Shown: positions 44,189 through 52,430, counted from the first letter of the stretch. The stretch: DNA of 64,000 bases from Streptomyces sp. NBC_00459 (GCF_036013955.1 NZ_CP107903.1:7068001-7132000), one strand, 5' to 3'. Numbers and translations are program-made. The notes: generated by a model not told the origin, from the letters alone.

Positions 44189-44212
44189 CCCCCTGCCCCC
44201 CTGACCCCCTGA
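44177..44212 (+). repeat. 8-bp tandem repeat across the halogenase stop
   Basis: CTGACCCC repeats about 4.5 times (one unit is CTGCCCCC). The halogenase TGA stop (44186-44188) falls inside it. Because the unit is not a multiple of three, TGA recurs in every frame. Confidence 0.8.
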
Positions 44213-44230
44213 GAAAAGGAAGTTCTGTTC

Positions 44231-44902
44231 ATGACCGAGGACGCATCCGCCGAGGCGACCGACCCGTACCGGCTGCCGGACGCCGAAGCCGACCAGTTGC
44301 TCGCGACCGCGCCGTGGAAGCGGTATGTGGTGGTCGGCGACAGCCTGGCCGAGGGGCTCGGCGAGGCCACCCCCGGCTACGCCAACCTGCCGTGGGCGGA
44401 CCGGACCAGGGACGCGCTGACCCGGCGCCAGCCCGGCCTGGCCTATCTCAACGTGGGCCTGCGCGACCTGATCGCCTCGGAGGTCAGGGAGAGGCAGCTC
44501 GACCGGGCGCTGGAATTCGGGCCGGATCTGGCAGCCGTGGTCTGCGGAGGCAACGACCTGCTCCGGCCGACCGTCGACCTCGACGCGGTCGAGGCGGACC
44601 TGGACGCCATCGTCGGCGGCCTGCGGGCGACCGGGGCGACCGTCGTCACGTTCTGCCTGATGAACATCATCTCGGCCATCCCCGAGCTGGCGGCGCTCAG
44701 CGACAACATGCAGGGCCTGAACGAGCGGGTCCGGCTGGTGTCCGACCGGCACGGCGCCCTGGTCGTCGACATGTGGTCGCATCCGGCCTGTGCCGAGAAG
44801 TCCATGTACAGCTCCGACCTGCTGCACTCCTCGATGCGCGGGCACGCCCTGCTCGCCTCGGAGACCATCCGGCGGCTCGGCCGTCATCTCGCTTCGGACT
44901 AG
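44231..44902 (+). CDS. SGNH/GDSL hydrolase
   Basis: This 223-residue lipase/esterase-like protein has block I VVGDSLAEG with Ser, block II Gly in NVGLRD, block III CGGNDLL (Asn), and block V with SDLLHSSMRGH (Asp and His). The catalytic set is complete. It lacks a signal peptide and is cytoplasmic. A thioester, ester or acyl intermediate of the pathway is the plausible substrate. ATG 44231 follows AAGGAAG. A hairpin follows it. Confidence 0.88.
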   Translation: MTEDASAEATDPYRLPDAEADQLLATAPWKRYVVVGDSLAEGLGEATPGYANLPWADRTRDALTRRQPGLAYLNVGLRDLIASEVRERQLDRALEFGPDLAAVVCGGNDLLRPTVDLDAVEADLDAIVGGLRATGATVVTFCLMNIISAIPELAALSDNMQGLNERVRLVSDRHGALVVDMWSHPACAEKSMYSSDLLHSSMRGHALLASETIRRLGRHLASD

Positions 44903-44931
44903 CGAGATTCACCAGCATTCCAGCTGCAGTG

Positions 44932-44978
44932 GTGACTACGGCCCCACTCGGGGGGTTCGGGGGTTGGCCCGGGATTGA
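44932..44978 (+). repeat. Intergenic element B before methyltransferase 2
   Basis: This is the related copy of element A, here followed by the right arm of a hairpin. Confidence 0.55.
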
Positions 44979-44994
44979 TTCCGGGTCAACCCCC
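44959..44994 (+). terminator. Hairpin between the SGNH gene and methyltransferase 2
   Basis: Arms 44959-44972 and 44981-44994 pair over 14 bp with one G-T wobble around an 8-nt loop. It lies 57 bp after the SGNH stop and 30 bp before the next ATG, so it may terminate or attenuate. Confidence 0.65.
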
Positions 44995-45024
44995 GTAGTT
45001 GAACACGACTAGAAAGGCCATGTC

Positions 45025-45699
45025 ATGGTAGGAACCGCACCGTCCACGGTCAGCCAGAACTGGGTCACCAACGGCAGGCTCGCGAAGTCGTGGGACCGGG
45101 GTGTCAAGAGCCGCCCGGTCGCGCTGGTCTACGGGGCCGTCGTCTTCGCCACCGACAACCGCAAGATGTACCGGCACATGGCCGCGTCCGTCGCGCTGCC
45201 GGACGGCGCGACCGTGCTCGACGTGCCGTCCGGCGGCGGCGTCGTCCTGCTCGGTCTCGACCCGGCCAGAGACGTTGCCTACACGGCGGCCGACATCTCG
45301 CCGATCATGCTCGAACGGGTCCGGGCCGAGGCAGGGAAACGGGGGCTCCGCAACGTCCGGACCCAGGAGGCCGACGCCGGGGCGCTGCCCTTCGAGGACG
45401 GCGTGTTCGACGCCGTCGTCTCCTACAGCGGGCTGCACTGCGTGCCCGACCCGGCGGCGGCCGTCCGGGAGATGGCCAGGGTCGTCAAACCGGGCGGCAC
45501 CGTCCGGGGCAGCGTCGTGGTCCGCAAGGCCGGGTTCGTCACCGACCGGTTCATCGACCTGTGGGTCAAGCTGAACATCCTGGACGTCGTCACCCCGGTC
45601 AGCGAGGTGCTCCGCTGGTTCGACGACGCGGGCTTGGTCAAGGTCAGGACCGAGACCTCCGGCGCGGTCCTGTACTTCGAATACACCCGAGCGGTGTGA
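45025..45699 (+). CDS. SAM-dependent methyltransferase 2
   Basis: This 224-residue class I methyltransferase has SAM-motif I as VLDVPSGGGVVLLGL (about residues 63-77), EADAGALPFEDGVFDAVVSYSGLHCVPDP and VVKPGGTVRGSVVV, all Methyltransf_11-like. ATG 45025 has AAAGG seven bases upstream. It starts the tightly packed part of the cluster, one base before the FAAL start. The methyl acceptor is unknown. Confidence 0.85.
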   Translation: MVGTAPSTVSQNWVTNGRLAKSWDRGVKSRPVALVYGAVVFATDNRKMYRHMAASVALPDGATVLDVPSGGGVVLLGLDPARDVAYTAADISPIMLERVRAEAGKRGLRNVRTQEADAGALPFEDGVFDAVVSYSGLHCVPDPAAAVREMARVVKPGGTVRGSVVVRKAGFVTDRFIDLWVKLNILDVVTPVSEVLRWFDDAGLVKVRTETSGAVLYFEYTRAV

Positions 45700-45700
45700 C

Positions 45701-48259
45701 ATGAGGCTGCTGGACTGGCTCGACGATCCGGCGACCGGACAGGGGATCCACTTCGCCGGCGACCGCGGCCACTGGTCGTTCCACTCCTACGCCGAACTCG
45801 CGGCCGACGTCCGGCGAGTGGCCGCGCTGCTGCGCGGCAGCGGCGCGGTCCAGGGCGAGCCGGTGTCGCTGATGCTCGGCGACTCACGGGAGTTCATCGT
45901 CGCGTTCGTGGGCACGATGCTGGCCGGCGCGGTCCCGTCGCCGGTGGCGGCCCCACTCACCTTCCGGGGCCGGGACGTGTACGTGAAGCACGTCGCGGGG
46001 ATCTTCGACGTCGCCCGGCCTGCCCTCGTACTCACCGACAAGGCGCTCGCCGACACCGTCGGGGAGGCGGCGGCCGGGTCCGCCTGGGCGGGGGAGACCG
46101 TTCTGCTGGACTGGGCGACCCTGCCCGAGGTCGCCGACATGCCCCGCGCGCCGGTACCCGAGACCGCGTTGCTGCAGTTCACGTCCGGGTCCAGCGGGCG
46201 GCCCAAGGGCGTCAGGGTCTCGCCGGACAACCTCGACCGGAACCTGACCGCGATCATCGAGTGGGGTGGGCTCGACGCGGGGGACGTGTTCACCTCGTGG
46301 CTGCCGCTCCACCACGACATGGGCCTGGTCGGCTCGCTGTTGTGCCCGATGGTCCAGCAGGTCGACCTGATGCTGATGACGCCCGACCAGTTCGTCCGCG
46401 ACCCGCTTCGCTGGGTTGCCTGCATGGGCGAGCTGGGCGCGACCATGACGACCGCGCCGAGCTTCGGCTACTCCTACGCGGCCCGGCGGATCAAGCCCGG
46501 CCAACTGGACGGCATGGACTTCAGCGCGATGCGGATGGCGATACTCGGCGCTGAGCGGATCGACCCGGCCGGGGTGGCGGCCTTCTCCGCGCTGACCAGG
46601 CCGTACGGTTTCCGGCCCGAGCAGCTGGTCGCGGCGTACGGGATGGCCGAGGCGACGCTCGCCGTCACCGGCGTGCGGCCGGGCGAGGGCAGCACGATCA
46701 TCCGGCTGGATGGCACAGGCCTGGTCGTCGGCGAGCCCGTGGAGGTCGCGGAGAAGGCCAGGCTCGGTTTCGACGAGGTGACCGGGGTCGGCTGGCTCAC
46801 CGGCTGCGGCAGCCCGCTCGCCGGGGTGGCGACCAGCATCGTCGACGAGGACGGCACGGAGCTGCCCGAGGGCCGCTTCGGCGAGATCGTGGTCACCGGC
46901 TGCTCGGTCGCCCAGGGCTACCGGTCGGCGCCGGACACCCCCCAGGGCGCGACCGCGTTCACCCCTGGAGGGCTGCGCACCGGCGACTCCGGGTTCGTCC
47001 TCGACGGCGACCTGTACGTGGTCGGCCGGCTGGGCGACAGCCTCAAGGTCCGTGGCCGCAAGATCCACGCCGAGGACCTGGAACAGCACCTGGCCGCCGC
47101 CACCGGCCTGCGCACCGACCGCTGCACTGTGGTCGCCGGCGCGATCGGTGACGTGGACGTGGTCGTCGCGATCGTCGAGGACACCGGCACCGACTGGCTC
47201 GAACGGGTCCTGCCGATGCTCCGCTCGGCCACCGGGGACTCGGTCTGCCTGGCCGTCTTCCACGGCCACCGGGGCTGCGTCGAACGCACCTCCAGCGGCA
47301 AACCCCGCCGCCGGGTCATCTGGAACAACCTCCTCGCCGGCAACACCTCGGCCGTCCTCCTCTCCACCAACTGGCAGGACCGCACCGCCCGCCCCCTCCC
47401 CTGGTCGACCGCCGAGCCCGCTGAGACGGCCGAGCTCTCCTTACCCGCGACCGAGCCTGCGGAGACGCCCGTACCAGCGGGGCGAAGGCTTGACCACTAT
47501 CCGCGGTGCATGGGGTGCGGGAGCGCCAACGACGGCGGGCTGCGTCTGGACGTGGAGTGGGACGGGACGGAAGGAGTCTGCCTGCACACGCCGCCGGACC
47601 ACGCCGAGGGCGGGCCGGGGATCGTGCACGGGGGGCATCTCGCGGCGCTGGTCGACGAAGTGACGGCGCTGGTGGCGGCGGAGTTCGCCGGGGAGCCCAC
47701 GATGACCCGGCGGACCGAGATCGACTATCGGGCCCCGGTGCCGGTCGGGCGGCCGATGCGGATACGGGCCCGGGTCATCGACTCGGGGAAGCGGCGGGTC
47801 GTCGTACGGCTCGAAGCGCACCCGGCGGACGGGGACGCCCTGTTGTTCGAGGCGCGGGTGGTCTGCGTGCGGGTGCCGAGGGCCAGGTGGATGGGCACCC
47901 ACGACGAGCAGCGGGCCGCGCTCGACCAGCTCGACTTCGGCGGCGGGGACCCGTCCACGTTCCTGCGGTGGCAACTCGACGGTGGGCTGCAGCAGTTCTT
48001 CGTGCCGGCCCGGCTGGCCGCGCCGGTCCGGGTCCGGCTGGACATCACTGACGCGAACCCGGGGGCCTGGGTGCTGTCCGCGGGCCCGGACGGGATCGCC
48101 GCCAGCACGGAGCCGGGCGAGGCCGACGTCACCTTCACCGGGACGTTCGCCGACTGGCACCGGTTCGTGCGAGGGGGAGACACGTCCGCACGGATCGAAG
48201 GAGAGGCCGGGCTCCTGCACGGCCTGACCGAAGCGTTCGAATTCGGAGGAGCACGATGA
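45701..48259 (+). CDS. FAAL-type acyl-AMP ligase fused to a hotdog thioesterase and an SCP2-like domain
   Basis: The 852-residue protein has three parts. Residues 1-555 are a fatty acyl-AMP ligase with the nucleotide loop LLQFTSGSSGRPKGVRVSP, LPLHHDMGLVGSLL, QLVAAYGMAEATLAV and the C-terminal KVRGRKIHAEDLEQ. Residues about 598-725 are a PaaI-like hotdog thioesterase with GPGIVHGGHLAALVDE. Residues about 735-850 resemble SCP2 lipid-transfer domains. FAALs load fatty acids onto carrier proteins. TTA codon 581 (47441-47443) lies in the linker, so bldA may control translation. It overlaps the next gene by 4 bp. Confidence 0.87.
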   Translation: MRLLDWLDDPATGQGIHFAGDRGHWSFHSYAELAADVRRVAALLRGSGAVQGEPVSLMLGDSREFIVAFVGTMLAGAVPSPVAAPLTFRGRDVYVKHVAGIFDVARPALVLTDKALADTVGEAAAGSAWAGETVLLDWATLPEVADMPRAPVPETALLQFTSGSSGRPKGVRVSPDNLDRNLTAIIEWGGLDAGDVFTSWLPLHHDMGLVGSLLCPMVQQVDLMLMTPDQFVRDPLRWVACMGELGATMTTAPSFGYSYAARRIKPGQLDGMDFSAMRMAILGAERIDPAGVAAFSALTRPYGFRPEQLVAAYGMAEATLAVTGVRPGEGSTIIRLDGTGLVVGEPVEVAEKARLGFDEVTGVGWLTGCGSPLAGVATSIVDEDGTELPEGRFGEIVVTGCSVAQGYRSAPDTPQGATAFTPGGLRTGDSGFVLDGDLYVVGRLGDSLKVRGRKIHAEDLEQHLAAATGLRTDRCTVVAGAIGDVDVVVAIVEDTGTDWLERVLPMLRSATGDSVCLAVFHGHRGCVERTSSGKPRRRVIWNNLLAGNTSAVLLSTNWQDRTARPLPWSTAEPAETAELSLPATEPAETPVPAGRRLDHYPRCMGCGSANDGGLRLDVEWDGTEGVCLHTPPDHAEGGPGIVHGGHLAALVDEVTALVAAEFAGEPTMTRRTEIDYRAPVPVGRPMRIRARVIDSGKRRVVVRLEAHPADGDALLFEARVVCVRVPRARWMGTHDEQRAALDQLDFGGGDPSTFLRWQLDGGLQQFFVPARLAAPVRVRLDITDANPGAWVLSAGPDGIAASTEPGEADVTFTGTFADWHRFVRGGDTSARIEGEAGLLHGLTEAFEFGGAR

Positions 48260-49248
48260 GCGCCATAGCCGAACTACCGGACATCACCGAGGCACAGGAC
48301 GCGAAACCGGACCTGATGCCGACCTCACGGGACCTGTACTACCGCTGGGAACGGCAGCAGTGGAGTGTGGCGGCGCTCGACATGACCCAGGACGCCGAAA
48401 CCTGGTCGCAGCTGCGCCCGTTCTACCGGTCGGAGCTGCTCAACGCGCTGACCGAGCTGGAGGTGGGCGAGGTCACCGTGGTGCAGACGCTCAGCTCGCT
48501 GGTCGACCGGGCGCCGACCGACGACGACCGGATCTACCTGTCGACGCAGATGGCCGACGAGGGGCGGCACGTCCGGTTCTTCCAGACCTACCTGCGCGAG
48601 GCGGCCGGGATCAGCGGCGAGGGCCTCGCCGACTCCGCCGACTACACCAACCACTTCGCGCCCGAGCTGCGTCGGGTCACCTCGGCGGTCTGGGCCGAGA
48701 ACGACCGGGGGAGCTGGTACCGGGCGCTCGTCTACTACCACCTGATCACCGAGGGAGTCCTGGCCGCCACCGCGCTGCGCACCACCCGGCAGCTCGCCCG
48801 GCAGATCTCTCAGCGGATGCCGCTGCCGGCGCTGGTGGAGGGGCTGACCAACGTCACCAGGGACGAGTCCCGGCATGTGGCGTTCGGGATGCTGGCCGCC
48901 CGGGACGGAGTGACCGCCGGCTTCGACGGACCGGTGCGCGAGGCCTATCTGCACGGGCTCGGCCTGGCCGCCCGGGTCCTGGTCGGCCCGCTGCGCAAGC
49001 AGGCCGTACCGGCCGTACGGACCGCGCTGGAGTTCCGCGCGGCGCAGTTGCGCGGCGGTTTCGAGATCGCCCGGGACCGGGCGGTCAGGCAGCTCGCTCA
49101 CATCGGACTGCCAACGGCGGTCGGTGAGGCCGAGGCCGTCTGGGCGGCCGCGCTCGACCGGTCGCTCGATGCCTATGAGGAGCACTGGAACACGCCGCAC
49201 CCGGTCCGCGCGGTCGGCGCCGGGCGCAAGGGAAAGGACGCAGCATGA
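48256..49248 (+). CDS. R2-like ferritin-family diiron protein
   Basis: This 330-residue all-helical protein resembles ribonucleotide reductase R2 and R2-like oxidases. Metal-binding pairs are ADEGRHVRFF (E102, H105) and TRDESRHVAF (E204, H207), with acidic residues near 67-72 and E166 completing the two-iron set. It has no R1 partner in the window and no C-terminal R2 peptide, so a reductase role is unlikely. Oxidation of a carrier-bound chain, for example desaturation or hydroxylation, is inferred. Confidence 0.82.
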   Translation: MSAIAELPDITEAQDAKPDLMPTSRDLYYRWERQQWSVAALDMTQDAETWSQLRPFYRSELLNALTELEVGEVTVVQTLSSLVDRAPTDDDRIYLSTQMADEGRHVRFFQTYLREAAGISGEGLADSADYTNHFAPELRRVTSAVWAENDRGSWYRALVYYHLITEGVLAATALRTTRQLARQISQRMPLPALVEGLTNVTRDESRHVAFGMLAARDGVTAGFDGPVREAYLHGLGLAARVLVGPLRKQAVPAVRTALEFRAAQLRGGFEIARDRAVRQLAHIGLPTAVGEAEAVWAAALDRSLDAYEEHWNTPHPVRAVGAGRKGKDAA

Positions 49249-49499
49249 GCACGGACGACACCCTGACGAACGTCCGCCGGATCATCGGCGAGATGTGCCC
49301 GCTGGGCGCCCGCGAGGTCGCGGCGGAAGACCGGATCATGGAGGATCTCGGGTACGACTCGATGGCCGTGGTCGAGCTCGCCCTGGTCCTGGAGGCCGAG
49401 TTCGAGCTGGAGCCGATCGACGATGAGCAGGCCATCGACCTGGTCACCGTCCAGGACGTGGCCGACCTGGTCGCCCATATGACCTCGGCGCGCACATGA
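49245..49499 (+). CDS. Acyl carrier protein 1
   Basis: This 84-residue carrier protein has the phosphopantetheine site LGYDSMAVVEL with Ser39. Adjacent to the FAAL fusion by gene order, it is the likely fatty-acyl acceptor. It overlaps genes on both sides by 4 bp (ATGA), so its level is tied to theirs. Confidence 0.9.
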   Translation: MSTDDTLTNVRRIIGEMCPLGAREVAAEDRIMEDLGYDSMAVVELALVLEAEFELEPIDDEQAIDLVTVQDVADLVAHMTSART

Positions 49500-50476
49500 G
49501 CGTCCTGACCGTGACGGCCCCCGGCCTACGGGACGGGTGGCTGGCCGCGCTGGCCGAGCTGTTCCCGGTCCCGGCCGGGTACCGGGACGAGAGGGTCGAC
49601 CGGTTCGGCGCGCTGGACATCCTGCGCTGCGGCGAGGACCTGCTGGCGGAACTGCTCGCCGCGGGCCTGCCGCACTCAGGACCGCCCGGTGCGGAGCTGT
49701 TCGACCGGTACGACCTGTTCAACCTTGCGCTCCACTCGGGGTCCGGCACGTCCGCGCCGGAGACCGGGATCCGGTTCGCGCTGCGCTGGATGGGCCGCGA
49801 CCCCGGGACCTGGTTCGCCGACCGGACCTGGGACCTCTCGGTCGACCTGTCCTGCCCGCTGGACGGCGGCTGTGAGGCCGATCCGACCTGGGAGACCTCC
49901 CGGCCGGAACCGGAGGCGTTCGGCGGGCGGCTCCTCAGCCTGACGACCGGCCCGGCCGGTTCCGCGTTCACCGCCAGGGTCGCCACCCGAGGCGAACGAC
50001 GGGAGCTCCGCTCCGAGCGGCTCCGCGAGATCGTCAGCGAGTACGACGGCGCGCGCTGGGTCAGACTGCCGGTCGAACTCCAGTCCAGGCCCGAACTGGT
50101 CCTGCCGTACGGGATCGCCCCCTGTATTTCGGTCAGCCTGGACCTGGCGGCCAAGTGCCGGGCGGCCGGGTTCGAGGCACGGACCCGGCGTGGCTGGATC
50201 CTCGGCATGCTCGACCTGGCGCACGCCTGGCTCGAGGTCGTCGACTCCGACGGCGAGGTCAAGGTGGTCGATCCGGTCTTCGCAGGGCTCGCCGACCACG
50301 CCGACGCACCCCACCCGCTGTTCCGGGAGGCGTGCGCCGGGTCCAGGTTCAACCGGCTGCTGCCGTCCTCCCGGGAGGCCGACCAGCCTCTGTTCCGGCA
50401 TCGCTGCGGCGGCGCGGACCGTACACCCGTCAGCAGGACCACGGTCCGCACGGCCCCGTCCACGGAAGGCGCGTGA
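49496..50476 (+). CDS. Transglutaminase-like protein
   Basis: This 326-residue protein has a C-terminal transglutaminase-like core. Cys210 is in GIAPCISVSLDLAAKCRAAG, His243 in LAHAWLEVV, and Asp259 in VVDPVF. The spacing (33, then 16) is that of the papain-like Cys-His-Asp triad. The N-terminal 180 residues are of unknown type. It sits between two carrier-protein genes. AdmF of andrimid biosynthesis, a transglutaminase homologue, joins an acyl-carrier and an aminoacyl-carrier substrate; the same role is inferred here. A protease role is an alternative. Confidence 0.75.
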   Translation: MSVLTVTAPGLRDGWLAALAELFPVPAGYRDERVDRFGALDILRCGEDLLAELLAAGLPHSGPPGAELFDRYDLFNLALHSGSGTSAPETGIRFALRWMGRDPGTWFADRTWDLSVDLSCPLDGGCEADPTWETSRPEPEAFGGRLLSLTTGPAGSAFTARVATRGERRELRSERLREIVSEYDGARWVRLPVELQSRPELVLPYGIAPCISVSLDLAAKCRAAGFEARTRRGWILGMLDLAHAWLEVVDSDGEVKVVDPVFAGLADHADAPHPLFREACAGSRFNRLLPSSREADQPLFRHRCGGADRTPVSRTTVRTAPSTEGA

Positions 50477-50477
50477 C

Positions 50478-51365
50478 ATGCCCGTTGTGCTCGACTCCGA
50501 GCAACGCCTCAAGGACATCCTCGACCGGCTGGTCGCCAAGTCGGAGGCCGACTACTACAACCCCTACCAGGTCTTCCAGTGGCCGGATTCGCTGCCTGAG
50601 GAGTGCTACTGGATGACGCCCGAGCTGATGTCGGTGCACGGCACCGAGCTCGCGGCGGAACTGACCGAGGAGCAGCTGCACCGGCTCAGCAAGTGGGAGA
50701 GCGTCAACTTCTACAGCCTGAACGTGCACGGCATCCGGGAGCTCATCACAGAGGTCATCGCCCGGATCCACACCAAGGAATTCGCGCTCACCTCGGAGTA
50801 CTTCCACCACATCATCGGCGAAGAGAACGAGCACATGTGGTTCTTCGCCAAGTTCTGCAACCTGTACGGCGGGAAGATCTATCCCGACCTCGCCTTCAAG
50901 TTCGACGCGGCCACTCAGGGGCCGGCCGCGCACTTCCTGGTCTTCGCCAGACTGCTGCTGTTCGAGGAGATCGTCGACTTCTTCAACAAACGGATGGGCG
51001 AGGACGACCGGCTCGACCCGACCATCCGCAAGGTCAACGCGATCCATCACCAGGACGAGTCGCGGCACGTCGCGTTCGGCAGGCAGATCGTCGCGTTGCT
51101 CCACCGGGACCTGCGGGCGAAGCTGCCCGCCGGGGAAATGGCCGAGGTCGAGAACTACCTCAGGTCCTACCTGCGCCGGTCGCTGGAGTCGCTGGTCAGC
51201 CCGGCGGTCTTCCGCGACGCGGGGATCCCCGAGCCCTACAAGGCCCGTAACCGGGTGCTCGCCGATCCGGCCTATGCCGAGCTCAAGCGGAACATCCTCA
51301 AGCGGTCCATGAAGTTCCTCCTCGCCGAAGGCATCCTCTCCAGCGAAAGCATCGATGCGCCATGA
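50478..51365 (+). CDS. AurF-like diiron oxygenase
   Basis: This 295-residue helical protein belongs with AurF/CmlI-type diiron N-oxygenases. Ligand motifs are EENEHMWFF (E116, H119), EEIVDFFNKRM (E163/E164) and HQDESRHVAF (E194, H197). ATG 50478 lies one base after the preceding stop, and the predicted frame reads continuously from there. AurF oxidises arylamines to nitro groups; other family members hydroxylate carrier-bound amino acids (CmlA-like) or form N-N bonds. Substrate here is unknown, but an amine bound to carrier 2 is plausible. Confidence 0.82.
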   Translation: MPVVLDSEQRLKDILDRLVAKSEADYYNPYQVFQWPDSLPEECYWMTPELMSVHGTELAAELTEEQLHRLSKWESVNFYSLNVHGIRELITEVIARIHTKEFALTSEYFHHIIGEENEHMWFFAKFCNLYGGKIYPDLAFKFDAATQGPAAHFLVFARLLLFEEIVDFFNKRMGEDDRLDPTIRKVNAIHHQDESRHVAFGRQIVALLHRDLRAKLPAGEMAEVENYLRSYLRRSLESLVSPAVFRDAGIPEPYKARNRVLADPAYAELKRNILKRSMKFLLAEGILSSESIDAP

Positions 51366-51613
51366 CCCAGACCAGCGTCGGCTTCGTCGTCGACTATCTG
51401 CTGTCCAAGCGGCCGGACGTCAAGGAGATCGACCTCGATCTGGATCTCATCGAGAACCGGATCCTCGACTCGCTCGGGTTCGTGAACTTCCTCTACGTGC
51501 TGGAAGAGCACACCGGCCAGGAGATCTCGCTGGAGAGCGTGACCCCCGAGGACTTCCGCACCGTCCGATCGATCACCCAGAGGTTCTTCGATGGCCCCGC
51601 CGACCTCGGCTGA
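51362..51613 (+). CDS. Carrier protein 2, cognate to the aaRS-like ligase
   Basis: This 83-residue carrier has the site LIENRILDSLGFVNFLYVLEE with Ser37. The sequence around Ser resembles carriers that the Bradyrhizobium aaRS-like ligases aminoacylate, and the ligase gene follows directly with a 23-bp overlap. It should carry an aminoacyl thioester. Confidence 0.85.
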   Translation: MTQTSVGFVVDYLLSKRPDVKEIDLDLDLIENRILDSLGFVNFLYVLEEHTGQEISLESVTPEDFRTVRSITQRFFDGPADLG

Positions 51614-52430
51614 CCCGGCCGCCCGTGCCCGGGGCGGACTCGCGACCCTCGGCCCGGACGCGGTCGCGCTCCGGGCCGAGCTGGAGACACTGTTCACGTC
51701 CTGGGCGGCGGACTGCGGTGCCGAGGCCCGCCTCTATCCGCCGCTGACGCGGGTCGAGGACCTGCACCGGATCGACTACTTCCAGAACTTCCCCCAGCTG
51801 GCCATCGCGGGCAGCGGGCTGCGGCCCGAGGCACTCGAACGGCAGGGCAAGGAGCCCGCGGTAGCGGCCGCCGACCTGCTCGACGCGGAGTACGCGATGC
51901 CGTCCGCCGCCTGCTACAACGTCTATTTCGACCTGGCGGGCACCGAGATCGCCGAGCCGCTCAAGGTCACCACGGTCGCGACCTGTTTCCGGCGCGAGGA
52001 CCACTACGACGGGCTCCGGCGGCTGCTCGGCTTCTCCATGCGGGAGATCGTCTGCGTCGGCGACCGGGAGTCGGTGCTGGGCCATCTCGACGAATTCAAG
52101 ACGCGGATGGTGACGTACTTCGCCGACCTGGGGCTGCCGATCGATGTGGAGGCGGCGAGCGACCCGTTCTTCGACGCGAGCGGGGCGCGGGCACTGATGT
52201 CCCAGCTGTTCCCGACCAAGGAGGAGTTCGTCTTCGGCGGCTCCCTCGCGATCGCATCGGTCAACTTCCACCGCAACTTCTTCGGGGAACGTTGCGATCT
52301 GCGGCTGCCCGACGGCTCACCGGCGTTCACCGGCTGCGTGGCCTTCGGGATCGAACGCTGGATCAGTGCGCTGACCACCCATTTCGACATGACTCCCCAG
52401 GAGCTGCGCGAGCATGTCGGTCAGCGCTAG
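51591..52430 (+). CDS. Class II aaRS-like amino acid:[carrier protein] ligase
   Basis: This 279-residue protein is a truncated class II synthetase without an anticodon-binding domain. Motif 2 is TCFRRED (131-137) and motif 3 GCVAFGIERW (248-257). Cys108, Glu152 (MREIV) and Cys249 have the spacing of the zinc ligands of atypical seryl-tRNA synthetases and of Bradyrhizobium Bll0957-type ligases. Those ligases load glycine or alanine on a carrier protein, not on tRNA. Amino acid choice cannot be read directly. ATG 51591 has AGAGG upstream. Confidence 0.83.
   Translation: MAPPTSADPAARARGGLATLGPDAVALRAELETLFTSWAADCGAEARLYPPLTRVEDLHRIDYFQNFPQLAIAGSGLRPEALERQGKEPAVAAADLLDAEYAMPSAACYNVYFDLAGTEIAEPLKVTTVATCFRREDHYDGLRRLLGFSMREIVCVGDRESVLGHLDEFKTRMVTYFADLGLPIDVEAASDPFFDASGARALMSQLFPTKEEFVFGGSLAIASVNFHRNFFGERCDLRLPDGSPAFTGCVAFGIERWISALTTHFDMTPQELREHVGQR

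Noticed and set aside
48256..49248. Ribonucleotide reductase beta subunit
   Set aside because: The diiron motifs fit, but there is no alpha subunit nearby and the gene is coupled to carrier-protein genes, so an R2-like oxygenase is preferred.
51591..52430. Seryl-tRNA synthetase
   Set aside because: At 279 residues it lacks the tRNA-binding N-terminal arm and any anticodon domain, and it overlaps a carrier-protein gene. A carrier-protein ligase fits better.
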